Source of the DNA: an uncultured Eubacteriales bacterium
GTDB lineage: Bacteria > Bacillota > Clostridia > Oscillospirales > CAG-272
DNA length: 64,000 nucleotides
Assembly (NCBI GenBank): GCA_934462825.1
Contig: CAKSIP010000004.1
Coordinates: 29,292 to 93,291, forward strand
Direction of reading: 5' to 3'
This document shows positions 1-8,682 of this stretch, in pieces (positions within the stretch are counted from its first letter, which is position 1; every line of letters starts with the position of its first letter). The notes beneath the pieces are model-generated. The model made no database searches. It saw only the letters and a program-made list of their open reading frames with translations, and was not told the DNA's origin. The position numbers were made by a program, and so were the translations under genes.

Positions 1-1443
1 GACGACATCGGCCGGAATCGGGCAGACATATCCATGGCCGTCGGCTTTCCTTTTGGCAAATTCCGCGCGCGCCTCCTCCAAAATCGCCGGGTTTTCCCAA
101 AGCTCGATGGCCGCACAAGCCAACACCTTCCCGGCATACAGCAGGCCCTTATCGCCAAGCGATGTCACGCCGCAGGACACATTCTGCCAGGAATGCCCCG
201 GCGCTCCCGACGGGTATGTAACCGTTTTGATTTGCGCTGTGGGCGTTTGCCAACTCACATCCCCCACGTCCGTGGAACCGGGTGTAAAGGCATCCGTGGT
301 CAGGAACGGAACCACAAAATCGTTGATTGATTTTGCCCCGTGATGGGTTTTCTCGTCCACATAGGCCGCAATGGCCTTATCCAGGCGCCCTGCCTGTGCA
401 GGACACGCCGCATGGGGGTAGGTTTGATACAAAGCATCGGCAAAGGCTGTTTCTTCCGAGGTATAGGAGGGGGCGCCCACCTCGCACATGTTTTTATAAA
501 GCAGCTTTTCCAGCGTCGTATTCGGGAGCGTATTGGCTGTTCCGTCCACAAAGACCTTTTCAAACGTCGTTTCCGTCATCATAGCGGCTCCGGCGGCGAT
601 TTTATCGACGCGGGCGGCCAATGCCACCGTATCCTTCACGGCAATCGCCCGAATCATGTAGAGGACGGAGGCCTCTGCCTGCACCACATTGGGAGAAATA
701 CCGCCGTTATTGAGAATGGAATAATGAATCCTTGCGTCCGAAATCATGTGCTCCCGCAAAAACTGCACGCCCACATTCATCAGCTCCACGGCGTCCAACG
801 CCGACCGCCCCTGCTCGGGATCACTCGCGGCGTGAGCCGCCACGCCGTGAAATTGGTACAGCACCTGAATGCAGGAATTGCAAGTGCCGCTGACAATTTC
901 ATTGGTATCTCCGGGATGCCATGTCAACGCAGCGTCCAAGGAACGCCAAATGCCCTCCCGCGCCATAAAGGCCTTACTTGCGCCGCCTTCTTCCCCCGGA
1001 CAGCCAAAAAACACAATAGTTCCGCTTTTCTTTGTTTGCTCCAGATACTGCTTTACAGCCATCGCGGCGGCCAGCGATCCGGCGCCCAGCATATTATGGC
1101 CGCAGCCATGTCCGTTGCCTCCGGCGACGATTGGCTTGGCTTCCGTCGCGCCTCCTTGCTGGGAAAGGCCCGACAGCGCGTCAAATTCGGCAAGAATACC
1201 GATAACCGGCTTCCCGCTTCCATAATGCCCGGTAAAAGCCGTTGCAATGCCGCAAATATTCTCTTTTACGGTAAATCCGTTTTCCTTGAGAATTTTACAG
1301 TAAAGCTCCGCCGAGCGATATTCTTTCAGAGAAAGCTCCGCATACTGCCAAATCTGATGGCTAATATCGACAAAGATTTCTTGATTGGATTCAATATAGT
1401 CCGCCGCCTCCGTTTTTGCTTTTTTCATTGCTGTATCATCCAT
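1..1443 (-). CDS. AbgB-like M20 metallohydrolase, 3' end cut by window
   Basis: Reading leftward from an ATG at 1443, preceded by AAAGGAGG, 481 codons stay open to the window edge. The last visible residues (YVCPIPADVV) resemble the extreme C-terminus of AbgB-type proteins, so only a few residues should be missing. The protein has the M20 metal site pieces HGCGHN, the GEEGG pair and WHPGD. The AbgB family (p-aminobenzoyl-glutamate hydrolase subunit B and related amidohydrolases) cleaves N-acylated amino acids or dipeptides in the cytoplasm using two zinc ions. It is the fourth gene in line after an amino-acid ABC importer on the same strand, so it may process the imported substrate; that link is inference. 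The specific substrate is unknown. Confidence 0.85.
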   Translation of the reverse strand, partial: MDDTAMKKAKTEAADYIESNQEIFVDISHQIWQYAELSLKEYRSAELYCKILKENGFTVKENICGIATAFTGHYGSGKPVIGILAEFDALSGLSQQGGATEAKPIVAGGNGHGCGHNMLGAGSLAAAMAVKQYLEQTKKSGTIVFFGCPGEEGGASKAFMAREGIWRSLDAALTWHPGDTNEIVSGTCNSCIQVLYQFHGVAAHAASDPEQGRSALDAVELMNVGVQFLREHMISDARIHYSILNNGGISPNVVQAEASVLYMIRAIAVKDTVALAARVDKIAAGAAMMTETTFEKVFVDGTANTLPNTTLEKLLYKNMCEVGAPSYTSEETAFADALYQTYPHAACPAQAGRLDKAIAAYVDEKTHHGAKSINDFVVPFLTTDAFTPGSTDVGDVSWQTPTAQIKTVTYPSGAPGHSWQNVSCGVTSLGDKGLLYAGKVLACAAIELWENPAILEEARAEFAKRKADGHGYVCPIPADVV

Positions 1444-1503
1444 GTGCTTTTTCCTCCTTTATAAGGAAAAGGGACGACCGGCCCCTTACAACAGCCGCCG
1501 CCC

Positions 1504-1545
1504 TTTTCATTTTTCATTTTTCGTTTTTCGTTTTCCGTTTTGCAT
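1504..1545 (-). repeat. Six 7-nt purine-rich tandem units before the M20 gene
   Basis: On the plus strand the units read TTTTCAT, TTTTCAT, TTTTCGT, TTTTCGT, TTTCCGT, TTTGCAT. On the transcribed minus strand this is an A/G-rich tract. It fills most of the gap between the ATPase stop and the M20 gene start. Confidence 0.7.
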
Positions 1546-1551
1546 TCTCTT

Positions 1552-2559
1552 TCAATGAAGAACCTTACTCAAAAACTCTTTGGTTCGCTCATTTTGCGGA
1601 TGACCGAAAAGTTCTTCGGGATTTCCCTGTTCCGCAATCACGCCGCCATCCATAAACAGCACACGATCAGAAATCTCCTTGGCAAAGCCCATTTCATGGG
1701 TAACAATTACCATGGTCATCCCTTCCCCGGCCAGCTGTTTCATAAGATCCAGCACCTCTCCGATCATTTCAGGATCCAGCGCGCTGGTTGGTTCGTCAAA
1801 CAGCATCACATCCGGGTTCATCGCCAAGGCACGTACAATGGCGATTCTCTGCTTCTGACCGCCGGAAAGTGTAGACGGATAGACATCCGCTTTGGATTCC
1901 AATCCAATGCGGCGCAAAAGCTCCATCGCCTTGGCCTCGGCCGATATTTTCAATTCTTCTTTAGAGGGGGGGAGCGGGATCAGCGCCTTTTTTTGCTTGG
2001 AAAACAAATTGGCCAGGCGAATCGCACGGTTTTTTTTCTTTACCCGATTCCACTTTTCCACGCCCGTTTTGACCGGGGCAAACATGATGTTTTGTTTGAC
2101 GGTTTTATTGTTGAACAAATTGAAGGATTGGAACACCATTCCCATCTTTTGACGGGCTGTATCTATATCAATATAATTTTCCCGGTAAATTTCTTTGAGC
2201 TTTTTGCGATATTCTTTTCCCTCGGCATTAAACTTTTCATGCAGGAGATCTTCCGCCTTGATCTTCATGATAGCGTCCATGTCCGCCATACCCGCGTCTA
2301 CCAGCTTGCGGTAGGTATGGGACGCACGAATCACGTCGAAGTGCAAATACGGATCCACCGGTGTGAGAAGCTTTCCCTCCATCCACACCTCTCCGTAGGT
2401 GGGTGTTTCCAAAAGATTCATGCAACGAAGAAGCGTACTTTTCCCGGAGCCGGAGGGACCGATGATGGACACAACCTCTCCCTCCTCAATATCGGCCGAC
2501 ACACCGCGAAGCACTTCGAGCTTGGCAAAATTTTTATATATGTTCTTAATTTCAAGCAT
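1552..2559 (-). CDS. Amino-acid ABC transporter ATPase with two insertions
   Basis: This is a GlnQ-type ATPase that powers polar amino-acid import at the inner face of the membrane. Walker A is GPSGSGKST (34-42), the Q-loop glutamine is Q144, the signature is LSGGQ (231-235), Walker B is VMLFDEP (251-257) and the H-loop is H288. Relatives are about 240 residues long; this one has 335. Roughly 55-60 extra residues lie between Walker A and the Q-loop (about 65-132) and about 35 more between the Q-loop and the signature (about 165-205). Both inserts are Lys/Glu-rich and in frame, with no stop. The start overlaps the permease stop by 8 bp, so translation is probably coupled. All catalytic motifs are intact, so it should be active. 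Confidence 0.93.
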   Translation of the reverse strand: MLEIKNIYKNFAKLEVLRGVSADIEEGEVVSIIGPSGSGKSTLLRCMNLLETPTYGEVWMEGKLLTPVDPYLHFDVIRASHTYRKLVDAGMADMDAIMKIKAEDLLHEKFNAEGKEYRKKLKEIYRENYIDIDTARQKMGMVFQSFNLFNNKTVKQNIMFAPVKTGVEKWNRVKKKNRAIRLANLFSKQKKALIPLPPSKEELKISAEAKAMELLRRIGLESKADVYPSTLSGGQKQRIAIVRALAMNPDVMLFDEPTSALDPEMIGEVLDLMKQLAGEGMTMVIVTHEMGFAKEISDRVLFMDGGVIAEQGNPEELFGHPQNERTKEFLSKVLH

Positions 2560-3283
2560 GCGACTTCATCCTCTTTTCCAGCAATTTCAACCCTTTGGAC
2601 AAAATAAAGGTTAGAACAAAGTAAATCACACCGACAATCATCAACGTCGGAAGCGAGTTGTGCGTCACACCCACCACATCTTTATAAATCGTCATAAGCT
2701 CTCCGACAAAGAAGGTTGAAGCCAACGAGGTTTCTTTAATGATGGTGATAAATTCATTGCCGAGTGCGGGAAGTATGTTCTTTACCGCCTGCGGAAGAAC
2801 GATATGCAGCATCGTGGTTGCGCCACTCAAGCCAAGGCTCCGGGAAGCCTCCGTTTGTCCCTTATCCACCGATTCAATGCCCGAACGAATGATTTCCGAA
2901 ACATAGGCTCCGCTGTTTATAATCAGCGCAATGGCCACGCAGACAAACGCCATCGGTTGAGGATCCACGCTCTTCAATTTGGTGATAAACATGGGGACGA
3001 TAAAATAGCCCACGTACAGCTGCAAAAGCGACGGAGTACCGCGAACCACTTCCACAATGGCTGTAATGATGCCGCGAAGAATCTTAAATCTGGACATTTT
3101 CCCGATGGCAAAAAGAGATCCGAGAATCGCTCCTCCTGTCACCACAATCAAGGACAAAAGCAGCGTATATCCCACGCCTTTTGCAAGAAAAACGTACCAA
3201 TATTTAGAAAATATGGTTCCCATGTCTCTAAGAAGATCGATAAAATTCACTGTTACAGGCCATCGCTTTCCGCCGGAAAGCAT
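2552..3283 (-). CDS. Amino-acid ABC transporter permease
   Basis: A His/Glu/Gln/Arg-family integral membrane permease of 243 residues. It has several hydrophobic segments and the cytoplasmic EAA-type loop around [20 protein letters not shown], which contacts the ATPase. I chose the ATG at 3283 because AAGGAAAGG lies just before it. A longer reading frame continues upstream but would run through the 3360-3388 stem-loop, which makes a start there unlikely. The gene lies between the binding protein and the ATPase, and its last 8 bp overlap the ATPase start. It is a single permease gene, so the channel is probably a homodimer. Confidence 0.92.
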   Translation of the reverse strand: MLSGGKRWPVTVNFIDLLRDMGTIFSKYWYVFLAKGVGYTLLLSLIVVTGGAILGSLFAIGKMSRFKILRGIITAIVEVVRGTPSLLQLYVGYFIVPMFITKLKSVDPQPMAFVCVAIALIINSGAYVSEIIRSGIESVDKGQTEASRSLGLSGATTMLHIVLPQAVKNILPALGNEFITIIKETSLASTFFVGELMTIYKDVVGVTHNSLPTLMIVGVIYFVLTFILSKGLKLLEKRMKSHA

Positions 3284-3359
3284 CCTTTCCTTCTTTGATT
3301 CCGAAACGCACGGAAGCTTCGGATAACAGACCGTGCCGATTTCGCGCAATAACTCTTTT

Positions 3360-3388
3360 CGGGACGGCTCCAACAAGGAGCCGTCCCG
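3360..3388 (-). other. Intercistronic 12-bp stem-loop after binding-protein gene
   Basis: CGGGACGGCTCC and its exact complement flank a 5-nt loop, between the binding-protein stop and the permease start. No U-tract follows on either strand, so it looks less like a terminator than like an RNA-stabilising or processing hairpin that lets the binding protein be made in excess. Confidence 0.75.
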
Positions 3389-3415
3389 TGAAGCAATTTA
3401 TGTTTCTATGGATTT

Positions 3416-4342
3416 TTACTTGGTTCCGGTAATCTTGTTTCCCTGATCGTCGTAGCCAAGCTCGTCGGCCGTCTTAATGCCGGAATAGATCTGGCAAGCT
3501 TCATACCAGCCTTCATACAAATTGGCGGACATGGCTTTGCCCAGCGCGGCATTCACCTTTTCAAGGAGTGCGGCATTATTTTTGTTCAGCAGAATGACGT
3601 TGTTTTTGTACTTCTCCTCCACCTGAAATTCAAAGCCGGAGAAGCAAACGCTGTCTTCATTCCCGGATATGAAGGCGTCTCCATTGCCCTTGGCAACCGC
3701 CAACGCATCAATATTTCCGTTTTTCAACGCGGCGAAAAGGTCGTTAAGGTTGTCCATTTTCACCATGGTTGCGCCCTTAGTGACAAGCTGTTCGCTCACC
3801 AGCAGCTCTTGCAACGAGCCGCCCTGTGCGCCCACCTTGGCATCCTTGAAGCTCTCAGCCGTTTTGAACTTGTCGGCGTTGGCCTTTGTCGTAATCACAA
3901 ACTGCTCCGTTTCGTTGTCACCGGCCACATAGTAATCGGAGATCAGGAAGGTTTCGGCACGCAATGCCGTCCAGGAGAACCCGGAAATAGCCAGATCCGC
4001 GCTGCCGGAAGTGACAGCCGCCATGCAGGAATCAAAGCTCATCGGCTTGATTACCAGCTTCATATTCAACTCTTTGGCGATGTACTTAGCCAAAATAATA
4101 TCAAAGCCAACATATTGATCCTGACCGCTCTTGGACAGATCCGAAAATTCCATCGGAGCAAAGTCGGGCGAGGTGGCCACGGTCAGCGTGGGAAGATCGG
4201 CGTCGTTAAATTTCAAGTCCTTTACGATTTTATCATAGGCCTTCTTCAAATCCGCCTCAGGATCCTTTTCGCAGGAAGTAAATGCCACTGCCATAGAAAG
4301 AACCGTTACAAGCGCCAAAACGGCACACAATATTTTTTTCAT
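3416..4342 (-). CDS. Amino-acid ABC transporter substrate-binding lipoprotein
   Basis: A 308-residue family-3 extracellular solute-binding protein. The first 24 residues form a lipoprotein signal (MKK, hydrophobic core, FTSC lipobox with C24), so the mature protein is anchored to the outer face of the membrane. The core includes the usual PDFAPMEF opening strand and the AISGFSWTALRAETFLISD region. It delivers a polar amino acid to the permease and ATPase downstream. GGGGAAATGAACA precedes the ATG. A textbook promoter with ARG-box-like palindromes lies upstream, which hints at a basic amino acid ligand; the binding-site residues alone do not settle this. Confidence 0.93.
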   Translation of the reverse strand: MKKILCAVLALVTVLSMAVAFTSCEKDPEADLKKAYDKIVKDLKFNDADLPTLTVATSPDFAPMEFSDLSKSGQDQYVGFDIILAKYIAKELNMKLVIKPMSFDSCMAAVTSGSADLAISGFSWTALRAETFLISDYYVAGDNETEQFVITTKANADKFKTAESFKDAKVGAQGGSLQELLVSEQLVTKGATMVKMDNLNDLFAALKNGNIDALAVAKGNGDAFISGNEDSVCFSGFEFQVEEKYKNNVILLNKNNAALLEKVNAALGKAMSANLYEGWYEACQIYSGIKTADELGYDDQGNKITGTK

Positions 4343-4397
4343 TGTTCATTTCCCCTTTTCTTTTTGAAGTTTTTTTGCTTTCGTTTAGCATGGCATA

Positions 4398-4426
4398 ATT
4401 ATACTGCATAATATTCATGCTGTCAA
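4398..4426 (-). promoter_or_regulatory. Sigma-A promoter of the amino-acid ABC operon
   Basis: On the minus strand TTGACA is followed after exactly 17 nt by TATAAT. It lies about 55 bp upstream of the binding-protein start. Confidence 0.88.
4406..4420. promoter_or_regulatory. ARG-box-like inverted repeat inside the promoter
   Basis: GCATAATATTCATGC lies entirely within the -35/-10 spacer, where a bound repressor would block RNA polymerase. It resembles the ArgR/AhrC half-site pair TGAAT...ATTCA, but the centre is one base shorter than the usual box. Confidence 0.4.
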
Positions 4427-4511
4427 TAGGCATGTATGACAAAGTTTTGCAATATTTTTTAGTATTTGCTATCGCATTTGCACATTTTGTATGCTATTTT
4501 GAAATGATCGA

Positions 4512-4526
4512 ATGAATAATATTCAT
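4512..4526. promoter_or_regulatory. Second ARG-box-like palindrome upstream
   Basis: ATGAATAATATTCAT is a perfect inverted repeat around a single central base. It shares ATAATATTCAT with the promoter palindrome about 105 bp away. Paired distant sites fit a hexameric arginine repressor, but this is inference. Confidence 0.38.
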
Positions 4527-4595
4527 TTTATATGAATATAAATAAGCAGTTTTTTAGCCAAATCCATAGCCGAAATCCCAACCGGAATTTTTGAA

Positions 4596-4631
4596 GGGCT
4601 GCTGAAACCCCACGAGGGATTTCAACAGCCC
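4596..4631 (-). terminator. Stem-loop at end of the nucleoside importer operon
   Basis: GGGCTGCTGAAACCC pairs, with two G-U wobbles, to GGGATTTCAACAGCCC around a short loop, 13 nt after the nupQ stop. No long U-tract follows. It belongs to a family of similar stem-loops in this window. Confidence 0.6.
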
Positions 4632-4643
4632 CAATTGCCTTTC

Positions 4644-5645
4644 CTATCTTTCCTCTCGGAAATAAGCCAGCCCCAAAGAAGCCGGCGGTTGATTTTCACG
4701 CTTTCTTCTCATGCTGGTAATAATCAAAACCAAGATCGTCACCACGTACGGAAGCATTTGGAAAAGCGGCGTCCAGGTCGTACCGATTGTCAGGTTGGCG
4801 TCAAGAATATAAAGCCCTCCGAACAAGTAGGAGCCGAACATACCGACAATCGGCTTCCACATGGCAAAGATAACCAACGCAATAGCCAGCCAGCCTCGAT
4901 CCCCGAAGGATCCGTTGTCCCAGCCGCCGTTGGAATAAGCCATGACAAATTCAAGGCCGCCAAGACCTGCAATAGCACCGCCGATGCAGGTAGACACGTA
5001 TTTGTAAAGTGTCACATTGATGCCGGCCGCATCCGCCGTAGCTGCATTTTCGCCCACGGCACGAAGCTGAAGTCCGATTCTTGTTTTTTTCAGAACGATA
5101 GCCACCACAATCGCCAAGACGATAGCCAAATAGACCATAAAGCCATGCGACAGGAAAATTTCTCCGAACCAGCCGAGCTTTTCCGCAAATGGCAACGAGG
5201 TATTATAATATTTGGCCAAGCGGCGCAGGGAAAGTGATGCGGTTCCCATGAGCATTTCGCCATCCGCGGCGGTTTTCGTCAATTTGATCAGCGATCCGCC
5301 GAAGAAGTTTCCAAAGCCAACGCCAAAGGTCGTCAGCGCCAGCCCTGTTACATTTTGGTTCGCGCGCAGGGTGACGGTGAGAAAACAATACAGAAGCGAG
5401 GCAAGCCCCGATCCGATCAAGCAGCAGATCAAGGGAATCAGCACCGCGCCCACCGGGGATATGGAGCCTCCCTCCTGATAAAAGTACCCGCCGATTACGC
5501 CGGAAATGGCTCCGATATACATAATTCCGGGGATTCCGAGATTCAGGTTTCCGGATTTTTCTGTCAAAATTTCTCCGGTAGAGCCAAACAGAAGCGGTGT
5601 TCCCTGCACAATGGCACTGGAAATAAAATACGGAACATTAAACAT
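4644..5645 (-). CDS. nupQ: Nucleoside ABC transporter permease (NupQ-like)
   Basis: A 333-residue multi-pass permease of the BPD_transp_2 family, which includes NupQ/YufQ of guanosine-type importers. It has about nine hydrophobic segments and the conserved stretches LNLGIPGIMYIGA and RAVGENAATADAAGINV; the latter is the cytoplasmic coupling loop for the ATPase. It forms the second half of a heterodimeric channel with the preceding permease. Its ATG follows that gene's TAA with no gap, so translation is coupled. It is the last gene of the operon and is followed by a stem-loop. Nucleoside specificity comes from family and operon context, not from direct evidence. Confidence 0.9.
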   Translation of the reverse strand: MFNVPYFISSAIVQGTPLLFGSTGEILTEKSGNLNLGIPGIMYIGAISGVIGGYFYQEGGSISPVGAVLIPLICCLIGSGLASLLYCFLTVTLRANQNVTGLALTTFGVGFGNFFGGSLIKLTKTAADGEMLMGTASLSLRRLAKYYNTSLPFAEKLGWFGEIFLSHGFMVYLAIVLAIVVAIVLKKTRIGLQLRAVGENAATADAAGINVTLYKYVSTCIGGAIAGLGGLEFVMAYSNGGWDNGSFGDRGWLAIALVIFAMWKPIVGMFGSYLFGGLYILDANLTIGTTWTPLFQMLPYVVTILVLIITSMRRKRENQPPASLGLAYFREER

Positions 5646-6842
5646 TTATTTTGCGACCTCCTCTGTTTTCTTTGCTTTGCCGGCAAAAAGCTTTTTCAGC
5701 CTTGCTCCGGGCAACACTTTATATTGTACAAAAAATTCGCATCCGATAATCAAGAACAAGAAAATTCCCAACACGATGTCAGACAGAGCCGTGGAAATTT
5801 CAAGACTTGGCAACGTAGCCACTTCATGCGCGCCCGTTTGCAAAAACACAAACAGGAAAGCGGAAAAGATCATGGTAAAGGGGCTGAATTTAGCCAACCA
5901 AGACACCATAATGGCCGTAAAACCGCGCCCGGAAAGGGTATTTGGGGAAATGCTCTGTGAGGTTCCCACCAACAAAAAGCCGGCGAGGCCGCAAATAGCG
6001 CCCGACAGAATCATGGTACGGATGATGACTTTTTTTACATTGATTCCTATATAACGTGCCGTGTTTTCGCTTTCTCCCACAACGGAGATCTCATAGCCGT
6101 GCTTACTGTATTTCAGGTAAACAAAAATCAAGACCGTTACGATGGCCACGATGATAACCGAAAACAAGCATTTTACCAAGGCATTTTTGGATCCGATCAG
6201 CGAATAAATCTTCTGTTCGGGATCCAGGAGCCAATAGTCGATGCTGGCGCTTTTCTTGTTCCAAATATTCATAAAGAATTGGATCAGCTGCATCGCTACG
6301 TAGTTCATCATCAAAGTGAACAGCGTTTCGTTTGTGCCCCATTTTGCTTTGAAAATAGCCGGGATCATCCCCCACAGCGCTCCGGCAACCAAGCTGCTGA
6401 CAAACATCACGACAATCAGCAAAACCGGGGGCATCGTTCCCTTCAGGTAAAACATACAAATGGCTGTGGCCAGACCGCCGATCAAAGCCTGTCCTTCGGC
6501 TCCGGTATTCCAAAAACGCATTTTGAAAGCCGGCGTTACCGCCAAGGACACGCAAAGCAGCACTGCCACTTCTTCCAACACTACCATAAAATTATCTTTG
6601 GTTCCGAAAACCCCATGGAACATGGTAGTGAAAAATGTAACGGGAGACAGCTTTGTTAAAAACAACACAAGCAGTCCCGACAAAAGCATAGCGGCCAGGA
6701 TTGCACATAAGCGAATCAACCAGCCCTTCCACCAAACAAGCTCGCTTCGTTTTATGATGTGGAAAAGCGGATCCCGTGCTTTCTTTTCTTTCGTCGTCAC
6801 GGCGTCCTGCGGCGCTTTCACTGTTTTCGCTTCATGACTCAT
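5646..6842 (-). CDS. nupP: Nucleoside ABC transporter permease (NupP-like)
   Basis: A 398-residue permease, longer than NupQ because of a hydrophilic N-terminal tail (about residues 1-35, rich in Lys and Glu). Multiple membrane segments follow. Typical motifs are FWNTGAEGQALIGG and, in the coupling loop, VVGESENTARYIGINV. It pairs with NupQ to form the channel. The start overlaps the end of the ATPase gene by 11 bp. The C-terminus is a Lys-rich cytoplasmic tail. Function is assigned from family membership and the complete bmpA-nupO-nupP-nupQ order. Confidence 0.9.
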   Translation of the reverse strand: MSHEAKTVKAPQDAVTTKEKKARDPLFHIIKRSELVWWKGWLIRLCAILAAMLLSGLLVLFLTKLSPVTFFTTMFHGVFGTKDNFMVVLEEVAVLLCVSLAVTPAFKMRFWNTGAEGQALIGGLATAICMFYLKGTMPPVLLIVVMFVSSLVAGALWGMIPAIFKAKWGTNETLFTLMMNYVAMQLIQFFMNIWNKKSASIDYWLLDPEQKIYSLIGSKNALVKCLFSVIIVAIVTVLIFVYLKYSKHGYEISVVGESENTARYIGINVKKVIIRTMILSGAICGLAGFLLVGTSQSISPNTLSGRGFTAIMVSWLAKFSPFTMIFSAFLFVFLQTGAHEVATLPSLEISTALSDIVLGIFLFLIIGCEFFVQYKVLPGARLKKLFAGKAKKTEEVAK

Positions 6843-8385
6843 GCGAATGCTCTCCTTCCTTTTCGGCTTCGGTTTTTGTCATCAGCAAGCCGATTTCTTC
6901 CTTCACCGCGCTTCTTCCATCGACCAAACCGGTTACACGGCCGGCATTGATCACAAGAATCCGGTCGCACAGCTCAATCAAAACGTCCAAATCTTCTCCC
7001 ACAAAAACCACTGCCACGCCGTTTTCCTTCTGCGCGTTCAGAAGGTTATAAATCATATAGGAGGAGTTGATATCCAAGCCGCGCACGGGATAGGCCGCCA
7101 TCAGCACGGACGGTGCGGCCGCGATTTCGCGTCCCACCAAAACCTTCTGCACGTTGCCGCCCGAAAGACGGCGAACCGGGGTTGTCGCGCCGGGCGTTAC
7201 CACTTCCAAGCTTTTGATAATCTTCTCCGCCAATGTTTTAGGCGATTGACGGTTTACAAACAGCGACCGGCCTTTACGATAGCTTCGCAGCATCATATTA
7301 TCAATAATATCCATGTTCCCGACCAATCCCATACCAAGGCGATCCTCAGGAACGAAAGAAAGGCGCACGCCAAGATCCCGAATCTGCATGGGCGTTTTAT
7401 CGCGGAGATTTACGGTTTCTCCGTTTTTGGGGTTATTATACAGGATGCTTCCGCTCTGCAAATGCTGCAAGCCGGCAATGGCCTCCAGCAATTCCCGCTG
7501 ACCGCTACCGGCAATGCCGGCAATGCCGAGAATTTCCCCGCTCCGCGCTGTAAACGATATATGATCGAGAATCTTCACGCCTTCGGGGGTGGAAAGCTGG
7601 ACGTCGGACACAATCAAACGATCCACAGGGTTTTTCGGCTCTGAGCGTTCAATATTCAGCGATATTTTCTTGCCCACCATCATTTCCGTCAGCTGATTTT
7701 CATCCGTATCTGCGGTTTCCACCGTGGCAACGTGTCTTCCCTTGCGAAGAATTGCCACTCGATCCGAGATCGCAAGCACTTCGTGCATTTTATGCGTAAT
7801 AATAATGATGGATTTTCCGTCCGCTTTCATACGGCGAAGCACGGCAAAAAGCTTATTGGTTTCCTGCGGCGTAAGCACGGCAGTCGGCTCATCCAAGATG
7901 AGAATGTTGGCGCCCCGATAAAGCACCTTGACAATTTCCACCGTTTGCTTTTCCGACACCGACATATTATAAATCTTTTTCTGAGGATCAATCTCGAATC
8001 CGTAGCGTTCCGAGATTTCGGACACGCGTTTCTCAGCGTTTTTCAGGTTATATCTCTCCTGCTCATGAATGCCGAGAATGATATTTTCCGTGGCCGAAAA
8101 CACATCCACCAGCTTAAAATGCTGGTGAATCATTCCGATCCCATACCGGAAGGCATCCTTAGGAGAGGCTATTTTAGCAAGTTTTCCGTCAACGAAGATT
8201 TCTCCCTCGTCGGGGTAATAAATGCCTGTGATCATGTTCATCAGTGTGGTTTTCCCGCTTCCGTTTTCACCGAGAACAGCAAGGATCTCGCCTTTTTTGA
8301 GCGACAGATCCACATCTTGATTGGCCACAATGCTACCAAAGCTCTTGGTGATATGACGCAGCTCCAATGCGTAAGTTTCTGACAC
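6832..8385 (-). CDS. nupO: Nucleoside ABC transporter ATPase, two fused domains (NupO-like)
   Basis: A 517-residue ATPase with two tandem nucleotide-binding domains, as in sugar and nucleoside importers. The first domain has GENGSGKTT (Walker A, about 37-45) and ILDEPTAVLTP (Walker B). The second domain has the degenerate Walker A GIAGSGQRE and RRLSGGNVQK as its signature; the loss of the lysine in that Walker A is normal for this family. The C-terminus is charged. It drives uptake through NupPQ. A gap of about 300 bp with two stem-loops separates it from bmpA, so it is probably made at a lower level than the binding protein. Confidence 0.92.
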   Translation of the reverse strand: MSETYALELRHITKSFGSIVANQDVDLSLKKGEILAVLGENGSGKTTLMNMITGIYYPDEGEIFVDGKLAKIASPKDAFRYGIGMIHQHFKLVDVFSATENIILGIHEQERYNLKNAEKRVSEISERYGFEIDPQKKIYNMSVSEKQTVEIVKVLYRGANILILDEPTAVLTPQETNKLFAVLRRMKADGKSIIIITHKMHEVLAISDRVAILRKGRHVATVETADTDENQLTEMMVGKKISLNIERSEPKNPVDRLIVSDVQLSTPEGVKILDHISFTARSGEILGIAGIAGSGQRELLEAIAGLQHLQSGSILYNNPKNGETVNLRDKTPMQIRDLGVRLSFVPEDRLGMGLVGNMDIIDNMMLRSYRKGRSLFVNRQSPKTLAEKIIKSLEVVTPGATTPVRRLSGGNVQKVLVGREIAAAPSVLMAAYPVRGLDINSSYMIYNLLNAQKENGVAVVFVGEDLDVLIELCDRILVINAGRVTGLVDGRSAVKEEIGLLMTKTEAEKEGEHSHES

Positions 8386-8493
8386 GTTTTGTCCCCCTTT
8401 ATTTCAGGCTACCGCACGTCTGTGCTTTGGCCAAACGAATCGTTTTCTACTCTTTGATTTGATTTTTTAATCTTTATCTTTATCTTGACTTTT

Positions 8494-8567
8494 GGACTGT
8501 TTTCCGTAAAAAACGCAAAAAGTATCATCACGCTGTCTACGCCTTGTGTTTTTTACGCAAAACAGCC
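8494..8567 (-). other. Long stem-loop between bmpA and nupO
   Basis: CTGTTTTCCGTAAAAAACGCA (8497-8517) pairs with the segment at 8545-8565 over 21 positions with one mismatch and one G-U pair. The loop is 27 nt. The outer GG/CC adds two pairs past a bulge. The position suggests attenuation or mRNA processing between the binding-protein and transporter genes. Confidence 0.65.
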
Positions 8568-8589
8568 TCGGCAAAAACAAGCAAATTAA

Positions 8590-8626
8590 CCCGAAACAGG
8601 CGGGCATAATGTCCACCTGTTCCGGG
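8590..8626 (-). other. Second intercistronic stem-loop, close to the bmpA stop
   Basis: CCCGAAACAGGCGG pairs with CCACCTGTTCCGGG with two mismatches and a 9-nt loop. It lies about 57 nt after the bmpA stop codon on the minus strand. No clear U-tract follows. Confidence 0.6.
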
Positions 8627-8682
8627 ATTGCCGTTCACTGAGTTCGGCTGTAACAATCTGCCAACCGCAGAATTATGACAGC

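Larger units (their letters stand above)
4343..4643. other. Intergenic region with promoter, operators and terminator
   Basis: No gene is seen here. The interval holds the binding-protein promoter (4398-4426), two related palindromes (4406-4420 and 4512-4526), and the stem-loop ending the nucleoside-transporter operon (4596-4631). Confidence 0.7.

Noticed and set aside
340..1464. 374-codon plus-strand frame at the left end
   Set aside because: Antisense to the M20 hydrolase, whose frame is open over the whole region and has clear metal-binding motifs.
1504..1545. Possible CRISPR-like repeats
   Set aside because: Units are 7 nt with no spacers, so this is a microsatellite-type tract.
3284..3376. 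Longer N-terminus for the amino-acid permease
   Set aside because: It would be translated through the 12-bp hairpin and adds 31 residues with no family similarity; a good ribosome site lies before the ATG at 3283.
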